Of a stretch of 64,000 nucleotides of DNA, positions 1 through 8,789 are shown one piece after another. Both the position numbers and the translations under genes were made by a program. Within the stretch, counting starts at the first letter, position 1, and the number at the start of each line of letters is the position of its first letter. The notes beneath the pieces were generated by a model, which did no database searches, was not told the origin of the DNA, and was given only the letters and a program-made list of their open reading frames with translations. This DNA is from Eucalyptus grandis (taxonomy: Eukaryota; Streptophyta; Magnoliopsida; Myrtales; Myrtaceae): the NCBI RefSeq assembly GCF_016545825.1, contig NC_052614.1, positions 41,634,072-41,698,071 on the forward strand, written 5' to 3'.

Positions 1-600
1 GAGGAAATTCTCCCAGTTGGAGGTAATTCAAGATGTCGTGGTACCATGGCTCTCCGTCTAGTTCGCCTTCAACTGACATACAGTAAGCTGGGTGCTTGAG
101 AATCTCGATCTTTAATGGCTCAATATCCAATCCCTCCATCACATGCAACATTGATGACAATGTGGCCAATGCGTCAGCAAATTGATTTCGGGACCTTGGC
201 AAATATTCAAAGGATATGTCCTCGAATTTCTTTGTTAATTCTTCAAGGAATTCATGATATGGGATTAGCTTATGATCGCGTGTCCGACAAATGACCCTTT
301 GTTTGCAGAATAATAAGTGCAGAATCGCCATATACCTGTAAATTCTTGACATTCATGTCAATGGCTAATTGCAAGCCGAGGATGCACGCTTCATATTCTG
401 AGATATTATTAGTGCAAGGGAATGTCAATTTTGCAGCTACGGGATAATGTTGGCCAGCTAGAGAGATCAAACTGCCCCACGAGTGGTGTATTCCGAGAGC
501 GATAAATTTACAGCCAGCCCCAATCCTAGAGCGGATAAATTCCCGTCGAAGTACATGGTCCATTTATCATTTGCTACTGCCAAAATACGTTCGTCCAGGA
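1..600 (-). pseudogene. Second (additional) RNase H domain and linker to integrase, Tat element
   Basis: The minus-strand reading contains WTMYFDG, then KLTFPCTNNISEYEACILGL and VYGDSALII, which are the beta-strand and D/E/D motifs of the extra RNase H found in Tat elements. Position 270 is only an ORF end: the reading continues across 1-250 with QFADALATL and a linker typical of the region before integrase. The integrase itself is beyond the left edge. An in-frame stop near 605 separates this domain from the upstream Ty3-type RNase H. The domain assignment rests on recognised motifs and not on an alignment. Confidence 0.7.
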
Positions 601-604
601 AGTC

Positions 605-2258
605 CGCTGTGTCGAAAAATTATGCTTCTCTAGGATTTTCAGCCAACATATCGGCTATGGCTCTCCCTTTGACTGATTTCTGTGCTACACTTTGTATATC
701 AAATTCAGAAATTAGGACTTGCCATTTAGCCATCTTCCCAACTAAAGCTGGCTTTTCTAGCAAATACTTGATTGGGTCATTCTCTGTCACGAGCAAAATC
801 CGATGGTGAAGAGTGTATTGGCGTAGCCGGTGCAATACCCAAATCAATGCTACACATGTTTTTTCTACTTCTGAGTAATTCATCTCAGAAACAGTGAATT
901 TCTTGCTGAGATAATATATCGCGCATTCTTTTTGATCACTTGGCCTCTTCTCGGGGCAAGCATGGCCCCTAGTGACTCCTTATGGATGGTTAAGTAGAGG
1001 ACCAAAGGTGGTATTCTTGGAATTGGTGGTACCAGCACTGGTGGCTGAAGAAGGTATTGCTTTATCTCTTCAAAGGCTTTCTGGCATTCGGCATCCCATT
1101 CAATCTTAGTATTCTTCCTTAGGAGTTTGAAGAATGGTTTGGCTGTCTCCGACAATTGAGAAATAAATCTTGCGATATAGTTCAATCTACCCAGGAGACT
1201 TCGAACTTCCTTGACAGTAGAGGGAGCTTTGAGGTCGCAAATGGCTTTAACTTTCGACGGATCGATTTCAATGCCTCGGCTACTGACCATAAAACCTAAT
1301 AGCTTCCCAGACTTTGCTCCAAATATGCATTTGGCAAGATTAAGTTTCAGCTTAAATTTCCTGAGCCGGTCAAATAACTTCTTTAGAACCCTAATATGGT
1401 CTTCTCCATGCTTTGATTTGGCAATCATATCATCGACATATACCTCTATTTCTTCATGCATCATGTCATGGAATAAGGTGACCATTGCTCTTTGATATGT
1501 GGCTCCCGCATTCTTTAGGCCAAATGGCATCACCTTGTAACAAAATGTCCCCCATGGTGTAATGAAGGATGTTTTACTCTTATCCTCCTCTTTCATCTTA
1601 ATATGGTTGTATCCAGAGAACCCATCCATGAAGGAGAATAGTTCAAATCCGCGGTGCTATCAACCAAAACATCAATATGCGGTAGCGGAAATCATCCTTT
1701 GGGCTTGCTCGGTTTAGATCTCGATAGTCTATGCAAACTCGACCCGTCCATCCTTCTTCATGACCGGACGATATTAGCAATCCAATCAGCATAATGGGAT
1801 ACTTCGATGAATTCCACTTTTAATAGCTTCATAACTTCTTCCTCAATCTTCTTAGAAAGTTCAGGTTTCGTTCTTCGAAGTTTTTGCTTTTTTGGTGGCA
1901 TATTTGGGTCAGTTGGTAGAGTGTGCTCCACAATTTCTGGGTCTAGTCCTGGCATATCCGCGTAGGACCATGCGAATATATCTTGATATTCCTTTAAGAA
2001 ATCAACCATTCTTTTTGCCTCGATCTCTGAAAGGCCCGCCCCAATCTTGGTTTCCTTAACATTTTTTGTGTCGCCAAGATTTACAAAAACTATTTGTTCG
2101 ACCGTCAAGGGTTTAGATTCTTCATGATGAATCCAATCTCTTTCGATGTCTTTCTGGATATCATTATCCTCGTCAGATTCAAAGAGACTTTCATCAGGCA
2201 ATTCCGAGTCACATATATATGCATCATGATTATGCCGAATGACATGCCTGAGATGCAA
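605..2258 (-). pseudogene. Reverse transcriptase and first RNase H of the Tat element (frameshifted)
   Basis: The N-terminal part (2,258-1,758) carries the acidic linker and the start of RT with EYQDIFAWSYADMPG and the H-T-L-P-T-D motif. After a frameshift near 1,765 the next motifs (VCIDYRDLN, near 1,740-1,700) are in another frame. From 1,629 the reading is MDGFSGYNHIKM, then FGLKNAGATYQRAM and the catalytic YVDDM near 1,430-1,445, then the RNase H region (KAFEEIKQYL). A further frameshift near 930 precedes NYSEVEKTCVALIW and KPALVGKMAKWQ (883-620), typical of Ty3 RNase H. All catalytic blocks can be seen, but they are spread over three frames, so no functional polymerase can be made from this copy. 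Confidence 0.85.
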
Positions 2259-2683
2259 ATGAGGGGGTCAGTAAAATCACTTAACGAATGCCATGCATGA
2301 TGCACATTCAAAAATTCTTTTTGAATAACAATTTGAAAAAAAATGAATTAGGAGATTGTCCTCATATCCTCAACATCTTTTCCCAAAACTTTGAAAACTA
2401 GGAGTCATGAGGAAGTCCAAGCCTCAAAGCATCATCATAGGACTGGTGGAATACTTCCTCACGCCCTTAATAAAACATGGATGCATTTGTATTAACATGA
2501 TAAGGCCGTTTTACAAGGTTCGGATCTTGGACCACGGCTCACAGTCCAATACCTTGATTACAAACGAAACTAACAAAAGTAGCTAAACAACTCTTCCCAT
2601 GTAAGGGAATACATAAAGGAAATGACATAAAACATACATAAAGGAAATGACATAAAACTAAACAGGATAGGTAAGTAGCATCC
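2259..2683 (-). other. Probable protease-RT intron of the Tat/Ogre element
   Basis: Between the G-patch ORF (ends 2,684) and the RT ORF (opens 2,258) lies AT-rich, stop-filled sequence. On the minus strand a pyrimidine-containing stretch followed by TTGCATCTCAG sits just before the RT ORF and would make a good 3' splice acceptor. A weaker GT (in GAGTAGGG) lies at the end of the G-patch ORF. Ogre elements are known to carry an intron at this place. The interval also holds a direct duplication of a 24-bp unit (TAAAGGAAATGACATAAAAC core) at about 2,612-2,658. Confidence 0.5.
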
Positions 2684-3349
2684 CTACTCCGAAAGCTGGA
2701 AGAAGCCCACAGAAGGCTCCGCCTCGTCATCATCAAAGGTGACAAACACGTAGTCGGTACCAAATAGGTCTACTATGTCTGAGATTGCTCCCTCCTCTTC
2801 TTGTAGTAGCTCAGGTGACTTGGTAAATGTCTTCTCCAATGGTGGATAAAGATCCTTTAGTGATGGAAGGAGTAAGCCTTGCTGATTTTGTATTGCATTA
2901 GTGCAACTTCCATATTCAATTCGTCCCATATAACCTCCACACACATCTCGGCCCCAACGGTTACTTTGGCCCATGTGTCCCCCACGCATACTTCGGCCTC
3001 CACGATTGCCTCGGCCCATACGGCCTCCATGGTAACCTCGGCCTCTACCTCTGCCATATACGTCTTGACCATCAAGCTCTTCATATTTCACCTGACTCTC
3101 CAAATATTTTTGGTAGCCTAAACCTACTCTTTTATGATTCTTGGGGGCTTCAATGGGCTTAGTAATACCTTGGGCATACACTCCCAATCCCAATCCGGGA
3201 GTGTGACCGTACTTCAATAGCACTCTACTTGACATGATAGACGGGCCAGACATTTCAGGACTCTTAAGAGCGGTCCCAATGGGTACATGGACCATTGAGA
3301 CTAGTTCGAATGTATGATAGCTAGATTCCTCGCTCTCTTCAGGCTCCAC
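2684..3349 (-). CDS. G-patch and RGG-rich region downstream of protease, Tat element
   Basis: This open reading of about 221 residues directly follows the protease in the same frame, separated only by a single TAG at 3,410-3,412 and about 20 codons. It contains KYGHTPGLGLGVYAQGI and KRVGLGYQKYL, the glycine-rich G-patch signature seen after protease in Tat elements, where it is thought to bind RNA or helicases. Residues about 95-145 form an Arg/Gly-rich block (GRGRGRGYHGGR and similar) made of short imperfect repeats at 2,915-3,066. The C-terminal third is acidic. It is probably part of the gag-pro polyprotein and not a separate gene. The RGG block is unusual compared with the copies I know of. 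Confidence 0.7.
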   Translation of the reverse strand: MEPEESEESSYHTFELVSMVHVPIGTALKSPEMSGPSIMSSRVLLKYGHTPGLGLGVYAQGITKPIEAPKNHKRVGLGYQKYLESQVKYEELDGQDVYGRGRGRGYHGGRMGRGNRGGRSMRGGHMGQSNRWGRDVCGGYMGRIEYGSCTNAIQNQQGLLLPSLKDLYPPLEKTFTKSPELLQEEEGAISDIVDLFGTDYVFVTFDDDEAEPSVGFFQLSE

Positions 3350-3412
3350 ATACGGGATGGTTGTCTTGATAGATCTTAAAATCAGTTTCGAACGAACGGT
3401 TACAATTTTCCC

Positions 3413-6091
3413 CTACGAAATGAACTTAACCATCTGATGTAGAGAGGAAGGTATAGCTTCAGCGGCATGGATCCATGGTCGACCCAATAAGAAATTAAAA
3501 GCGCTAGGGATATCCAACACTTGGAATTTTGTCAGGAATGAGGTAGGGCCGATCAAAAGGTTGAGCTCAACTTCCCCGATTGTCTCTTTCTTTACACCAT
3601 CAAAAGCTCGGACGGTATACTTGGATGGTTTAATTTGTTCTTTACCAACCCCGAGATGACGAAGGGTGGCTAATGGACAAATATTCAGAGCGGACCCATT
3701 ATCAATTAAGACTCGAGCTACTATCATATCACAACACTTGGCCGATATGAGTAAGGCCTTGTTATGATCGTGTCCCTCCTCCGGAAGATCTTCGTCTGAG
3801 AACGAGATTTGGTCCTTCAAGAGAATGGACCCAATGAACTCCTCCAACTGCTTGTCCCCAATAGTCTCTGGTACGTGTATCTCATTTAGAATCTTCAATA
3901 GTGCATTTTTGTGTTTCTTAGAGGTCTTGAACAACTCCAAGAGTGAAATCTGGGCGGGCATCTTCCTTAGCTGCTCTACTACTTCAAACTCATTAGTTTT
4001 GATCATCGCCAAAAATTGCTTCGCTTCCTCATCAGTAACACCTTTCTTTTCCATAGCTTTTGTGGGTGCATAACAACGACCTGATTGGGTAATAGCATCA
4101 ACTTCATTTGTCCCATAATCCCATGGGACTGCTTTAAGATCGAAACTAGTGACAAGGCTTTTTGGGATCTCATCTGGATCACAAGGCGGCAACTCAATTA
4201 CCATCCGTTTAAACTCAGCCTCTCCCAGCTCTAAGTCCGTGTACTCCTCGGCTGCCAAATCAATAACCATGTGTTTAAGCTCGTACTCATTAGAGTCCCA
4301 TTGCTCTTCGTCAACAGATAAATCAATGATTACTGGTGTCATCATGATGACGGTTTCCTCCTTGAGCTCGGCTAAGTCGTCCATGCCTCCCCACCCATCA
4401 GGGACGGTTTCTTTAGGATCCATGAAAAAGCTTGGAGGAGGTGAGTATTTGACAAGATAGTCATACTTTCCACTTAGTTGGCCTAGTGTATCTACCACTT
4501 CGCCCTTTTCTAATGCCATCTTCAAAAATGCACGATCTCCGCGAACTCTTTTAGCTTTAAGCTCGGATTCGACATCTAAGGCTTCTTCTTCATTTATGAT
4601 TAACGGTTCGATTTCCTTGGCTATGTTGACATCATTCGGTATTTCGACAACACCTACCTCCTCAACTGGCATCTCCACGACCATCCCAAATTCACAACAA
4701 GAATTCTTGGGAGAGAAATCAATTATAGCTGTCATCGTCTCATTTGCTTGGCCTCCTCCTCCATTGCGGATTATGCCCATGTTGATCATCCTGGTGATAA
4801 GCTCTAGTTTCTTCTCAGTTGGGACAACTTCATCGCTCCTTTTGTAATAGCCAGTTAAAATCAAATCTTCATACAGTTTGTGGATGTCAACCTTGACCCT
4901 TTGCACGTTCCTTTCCTCTCCTTCAGCAATCATATTGACATCCTCGACATGAACGGGTAAAGGGTTTTGCTTGACGTTGGGCTGTGTCTCCTTAAATGAT
5001 AAGATATCTTTGTCCAATAGGCTCTGGACCTTGTTCTGGAGTGTTCGGCAATTATCCACATCATGGCCTTTCTCACCCATATGGTACTCGCAAGACTTTG
5101 TAAGGTCGAACCCTAGGAATTTAGGAGGGTTGTCACGAGGAATCTCTTTAGCTACCAACCCTTTTTGCAGCAACATGGGTAACAGTTTGGATAAGGGCCT
5201 AGGCAAAGGTGTGAATTGCCTCGGCGTCCACTTCCTGGGCTCGTAATTCTGATACCTCCCTCGCGATGCAGAAGGATTTTGAGGATTCGAAAATTGCTTT
5301 GATTCAGCTGGGCCTTGCACGTAAGCTACTTCTACTTCTTTCTCCTTCTTATTGGTAAATTTCCTACTTGTGCCTTCGGTTATCCAACCTTCATGCATGG
5401 CTTCTTCAATTCTCTCTCCAATGGCAACCAAACGAGTAAAGCTTCCATAGTCAGAGCTAATCATTTTGTTGTAAAAGTCTAGAGGAAGAGTATTAAGGAA
5501 AAGCTCCACCATTTCAGCATCGTCCAGTGGTGGTCGAACCTGAGCAGCCAAGGCGCGCCACCTTTGCGCAAATGACCTGAAGGACTCATTTCTCCTTTTC
5601 TCCGTGCGCATTAACACTTTGCGCGTTGGGGCAATCTCGGTATTGTATTTATATTGTAGCACAAATGCCTCCGCCAATTCTTCCCATTTTTCCATCTTTT
5701 CTGGTTCCAACAGGATGTACCATTGCAAGGCCGGGCCGGATAGACTCTCTTGAAAAGTTTGAATCAACAATGGGGTGTTCTGTGCATAGCGCCCCATCCT
5801 ATTCAAATAGTACTTTAGATGGACTTTTGGATCGCCAGTACCATCATACTTAGCGAAATCAGGAACTTTAAGCTTCTCGGGAAAGTCCATTTTGGCATAT
5901 CGAGACAGATCCTCGATCATGTTAGTTTCATATCCCTGTATGGCTTTAAGCTTCTCCTCAAGCTTAGCAAATCTTTTATTGTTCTCCTCCTCCATTCGAG
6001 CTGAGATGGCTTCCGAGATGGGATCCTGTTCCACCACTACGGGTGTTTGATGGGGAATCTCTTCAGCAACGTTCTCCACTAACGTTGGCAT
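3413..6091 (-). CDS. Gag-protease polyprotein of the Tat/Ogre element
   Basis: This is an open reading of 892 residues. Residues about 70-220 match the plant retrotransposon gag domain (YDGTGDPKVHLKYYL, GPALQWY, SFRSFAQRWRALAAQV, LDFYNKM). Near residue 333 there is a Cys/His cluster, CEYHMGEKGHDVDNC, the non-canonical zinc-knuckle form usual in Tat elements. A long acidic linker follows. Near residue 790 the aspartic protease active site reads VLIDNGSALNICP (DNGSA in place of DTGA/DSGA), and LGRPWIH closes the domain. Gag would form virus-like particles in the cytoplasm and protease would mature them. The start at 6,091 is the first Met of the open frame. The frame ends at TAG 3,410-3,412, and its continuation (G-patch part) is in the same frame, so the stop looks like a point mutation. 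Confidence 0.85.
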   Translation of the reverse strand: MPTLVENVAEEIPHQTPVVVEQDPISEAISARMEEENNKRFAKLEEKLKAIQGYETNMIEDLSRYAKMDFPEKLKVPDFAKYDGTGDPKVHLKYYLNRMGRYAQNTPLLIQTFQESLSGPALQWYILLEPEKMEKWEELAEAFVLQYKYNTEIAPTRKVLMRTEKRRNESFRSFAQRWRALAAQVRPPLDDAEMVELFLNTLPLDFYNKMISSDYGSFTRLVAIGERIEEAMHEGWITEGTSRKFTNKKEKEVEVAYVQGPAESKQFSNPQNPSASRGRYQNYEPRKWTPRQFTPLPRPLSKLLPMLLQKGLVAKEIPRDNPPKFLGFDLTKSCEYHMGEKGHDVDNCRTLQNKVQSLLDKDILSFKETQPNVKQNPLPVHVEDVNMIAEGEERNVQRVKVDIHKLYEDLILTGYYKRSDEVVPTEKKLELITRMINMGIIRNGGGGQANETMTAIIDFSPKNSCCEFGMVVEMPVEEVGVVEIPNDVNIAKEIEPLIINEEEALDVESELKAKRVRGDRAFLKMALEKGEVVDTLGQLSGKYDYLVKYSPPPSFFMDPKETVPDGWGGMDDLAELKEETVIMMTPVIIDLSVDEEQWDSNEYELKHMVIDLAAEEYTDLELGEAEFKRMVIELPPCDPDEIPKSLVTSFDLKAVPWDYGTNEVDAITQSGRCYAPTKAMEKKGVTDEEAKQFLAMIKTNEFEVVEQLRKMPAQISLLELFKTSKKHKNALLKILNEIHVPETIGDKQLEEFIGSILLKDQISFSDEDLPEEGHDHNKALLISAKCCDMIVARVLIDNGSALNICPLATLRHLGVGKEQIKPSKYTVRAFDGVKKETIGEVELNLLIGPTSFLTKFQVLDIPSAFNFLLGRPWIHAAEAIPSSLHQMVKFIS

Positions 6092-6741
6092 TGCTAGCCT
6101 CAGGGGTAGGCACGAGCGTGTCTCTATTGGGGGCTGCAGCCACTAGACTAGCTCGAATCTCGTTCGCAAATTGGGCAAATTGGGTTGCCAAGTCGGTGAT
6201 TCTATTATCCAAGGCGTTAAAACGGGTGTTTTGCTTTTGTATTCATCCTTGCAGCTACGTAATGGGTCCCGATGGGCGATCGTCTTAAAGCCGTGTTGTC
6301 GGTACCTTGTTAATATAAAAAAAAGAACAAACAAATCAGCATACAAAGATGAGAAAGAAAATAAAATACAATAAAAAACTTAAAACCCTTCAATTTTATA
6401 CTTTCTTATAACAAAATAGAAATAAGAAACCCCTTGCATAAGCCAAATCTCACATAAGTGGCTTCTTATCAATATTTTGTCATAGGAAGTTATACAATTA
6501 AAGGGGTAACACATGATGATTGATCAAAATGCCCATCTCATATTCCATTAGAATCAAAGTAATTATAAGGAGGAAAAAACATCACTAATTACACCAAAAT
6601 TATGAAGGAAGATCCCTATACATCCACTAAAGTAGAGGAACTCCTAAACATTGCTACTAATATTTCATATAAGGAAAACCTTATGCAACTTTTCTAAAAA
6701 CACAACTCTAATGGAATATGACTAATCCTTTAGTTTTCCCC
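6092..6741 (-). other. Non-coding spacer between ORF1 and gag of the Tat element
   Basis: About 650 bp of AT-rich sequence with no convincing coding. A short continuation of the gag frame upstream of 6,091 (to about 6,200) may be coding if an earlier non-Met start is used. The rest (6,300-6,741) shows nothing I recognise. Confidence 0.5.
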
Positions 6742-8097
6742 TCAAAGCAACTTGCGGATGCGTTTGTTTGTTTCGGTCAAACGCTCCACCTTAGCTAAGG
6801 CTTCATCCCTTTCCCTTATAATCCGCCCCATTTGGATTTCCTTCGGAGTTGGCTTCGTAGGAAACTTTGGAATGATGACGGCAACTTCAGGTTCAATACG
6901 GCGATCAATATATCCTCTTGATGCGTGGTGCTCCCTCATTTCTCCTTCCAACTCGGTGACCCACTCAATATCCCTCGGTGGGCAATGATGAAGGATGTTA
7001 ATGATGTTTTCCACTTCTTTTTTCATGTCTTCGATTTGGTTCCCCTTGACAACCTTATCGCGAAAGTCAAAACGAAACAACCCCGACTTTAAAGGAGGAG
7101 GGATTTCTTGAAGTACTCGATATTGACGAACTACTCTTAAAGGGTAATAAGATGTAGATCCTGTCAAACCTAAGAGTGGAATCGGGTCATCGTGACTACT
7201 CATAAGTCGTGCTTTAGGGAAGCGAATCCAAGGGGCTTGCCACAAGATTTGGTTTGGGGTGATATTTTCAAAAAGTTCTACCCATTTACGGAATGTCCAA
7301 GCATGGAGGAATTTTTCTATATCCTTAAGTTTGGTGAGAGGGTTTGTATCTTTATCAATGTTGATAATAGCCAAATTCCCTCCAAATACTTTTAAGTGAG
7401 AGAGAATCCAAACTTGAAGGATGCCTATAGGTGCTCTAAGGATTGAACCCTTGTCCTCTTTGAAACGGTTGAGAGAGAGAAACATTTCGGCAAGAAGCAT
7501 GTGTGTAAATCCCCTAAGGTGAAGGACTCTATAGACAACATGAGCAAGGCTAGGATCCATTGTCTTTTGGGTGAACGGGAAAAGAACGAATCCGAAGAAT
7601 GCTAGAAGGAAAATTTTAGCATTTTGAGGATTGGGGCTTGGGAGAAGACTACGGAATCTTTGTTCGATGAAAGACAAAGGGAGGCCTTTTGAATTCCTAT
7701 TAAGAAGTTCTTTAATTTCAAAAGGAGGAACTCCTAGGAATTGACTCAATAGTGGGATAGGATCTACTCCTAAAGGAGGGTCGACAAGACCGAATGTAGG
7801 GACATTGCCAACAATGATTTCTAATTCCTCTAAAGTTGGGGTTAATTCATGATGACCAAACACGAACGTTGAAGTCTTGGGGTTCCAAAAATGAGCCATG
7901 GCCTTCACTAATGGCACGTGGGACTCTTGATATAAGAGAAAAATAAGATAGCCAAGTTTCTTCTCTACAAAAGTCTTCTTGTCCACATCAAGTGCATCCC
8001 ACATGTCTAACAACGCCTTCTTTGGGATAGGGATGATACGAAGCTCAGGGAAACCCATGGTATCTAAACCTAAATAGGCATTTTGATCAATCACCAT
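6742..8097 (-). CDS. Extra ORF1 upstream of gag, Tat/Ogre element
   Basis: This is an intact reading of 451 residues located between the LTR/PBS and gag. Extra 5' ORFs of unknown function at this place are a hallmark of Ogre/Tat elements. The protein has a globular helical region (residues about 20-300: VKAMAHFWNPKTSTFVFG followed by LTPTLEELEIIVG) resembling the plant-mobile-domain or DUF7745-like proteins carried by plant transposons. The C-terminal 60 residues are charged and likely coiled coil (GRIIRERDEALAKVERLTE). No signal peptide, membrane segment or catalytic motif was seen. The start at 8,097 is the first Met after the leader. It is better preserved than pol. The family name is from memory and not tested. 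Confidence 0.6.
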   Translation of the reverse strand: MVIDQNAYLGLDTMGFPELRIIPIPKKALLDMWDALDVDKKTFVEKKLGYLIFLLYQESHVPLVKAMAHFWNPKTSTFVFGHHELTPTLEELEIIVGNVPTFGLVDPPLGVDPIPLLSQFLGVPPFEIKELLNRNSKGLPLSFIEQRFRSLLPSPNPQNAKIFLLAFFGFVLFPFTQKTMDPSLAHVVYRVLHLRGFTHMLLAEMFLSLNRFKEDKGSILRAPIGILQVWILSHLKVFGGNLAIINIDKDTNPLTKLKDIEKFLHAWTFRKWVELFENITPNQILWQAPWIRFPKARLMSSHDDPIPLLGLTGSTSYYPLRVVRQYRVLQEIPPPLKSGLFRFDFRDKVVKGNQIEDMKKEVENIINILHHCPPRDIEWVTELEGEMREHHASRGYIDRRIEPEVAVIIPKFPTKPTPKEIQMGRIIRERDEALAKVERLTETNKRIRKLL

Positions 8098-8768
8098 ATG
8101 TCACAAAATAAGCTAAACTTAATGATAAAACATTATATGCACAAAAAACATTATTTACATCGGGGAATAAAATACTAGTACCTTTGATAGAGAGAGAGAA
8201 GAAGAAGAAAAAAATGCGACAATCGCAAAGACACATCGCATGTCGACTCGTGAGGCTCACTAAAAGGTATGATTCTAAAGGCTAAAGGTTCCCATTTCAA
8301 TTAGATCAAAAGAGTTTTCCCCACTCCGCACTTACGTCGGACAGTTCTCTTCATCATTAATCAAAATGAGCGGGACCAAAAGTGGATAACCATGGGTCAT
8401 TCCCTGCATGGGTTCCATCTTTTAGCACCTCCTATGGGCTTCCTAGTGCGATCAGAGTTTTAGATCGCGGGTTGTGTGTGTAAATGTGTAGTGCTAAGGT
8501 AAGTATAAAGGCACACATAACAATTGATATCCAAACAACACTTCAATTTCATCCGTATAGACATACATTCCTACACCTCCCTACAAAAGATATGGGTTAA
8601 CACACACTCCACCCCTTATTACTCCAAACCTACAAAAACAATTAACACGTTGTTAGTGGACTAACCTTGTCTTCCACGTGGCTTTGACACGCGCTATCAA
8701 ATGAAGACCATGTTAGTGAACAACCAACCAAATTATTACGGCCTAAGTCCTCTAAGGTTTGTAACCAA
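8098..8768 (-). other. 5' leader of the Tat element
   Basis: Untranslated leader between the PBS and ORF1. No coding is evident. It contains a purine-rich AGAGAGAGAAGAAGAAG stretch near 8,190-8,212. Confidence 0.5.
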
Positions 8769-8787
8769 GTCCCCAGTGGAGTCGCCA
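8769..8787 (-). promoter_or_regulatory. Primer binding site of the Tat element
   Basis: The minus strand reads TGGCGACTCCACTGGGGAC two bases inside the LTR edge (8,790). This is the PBS pattern I know from Tat/Ogre elements, where a tRNA-Arg primer has been reported. The tRNA match was not computed. Confidence 0.75.
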
Positions 8788-8789
8788 GC

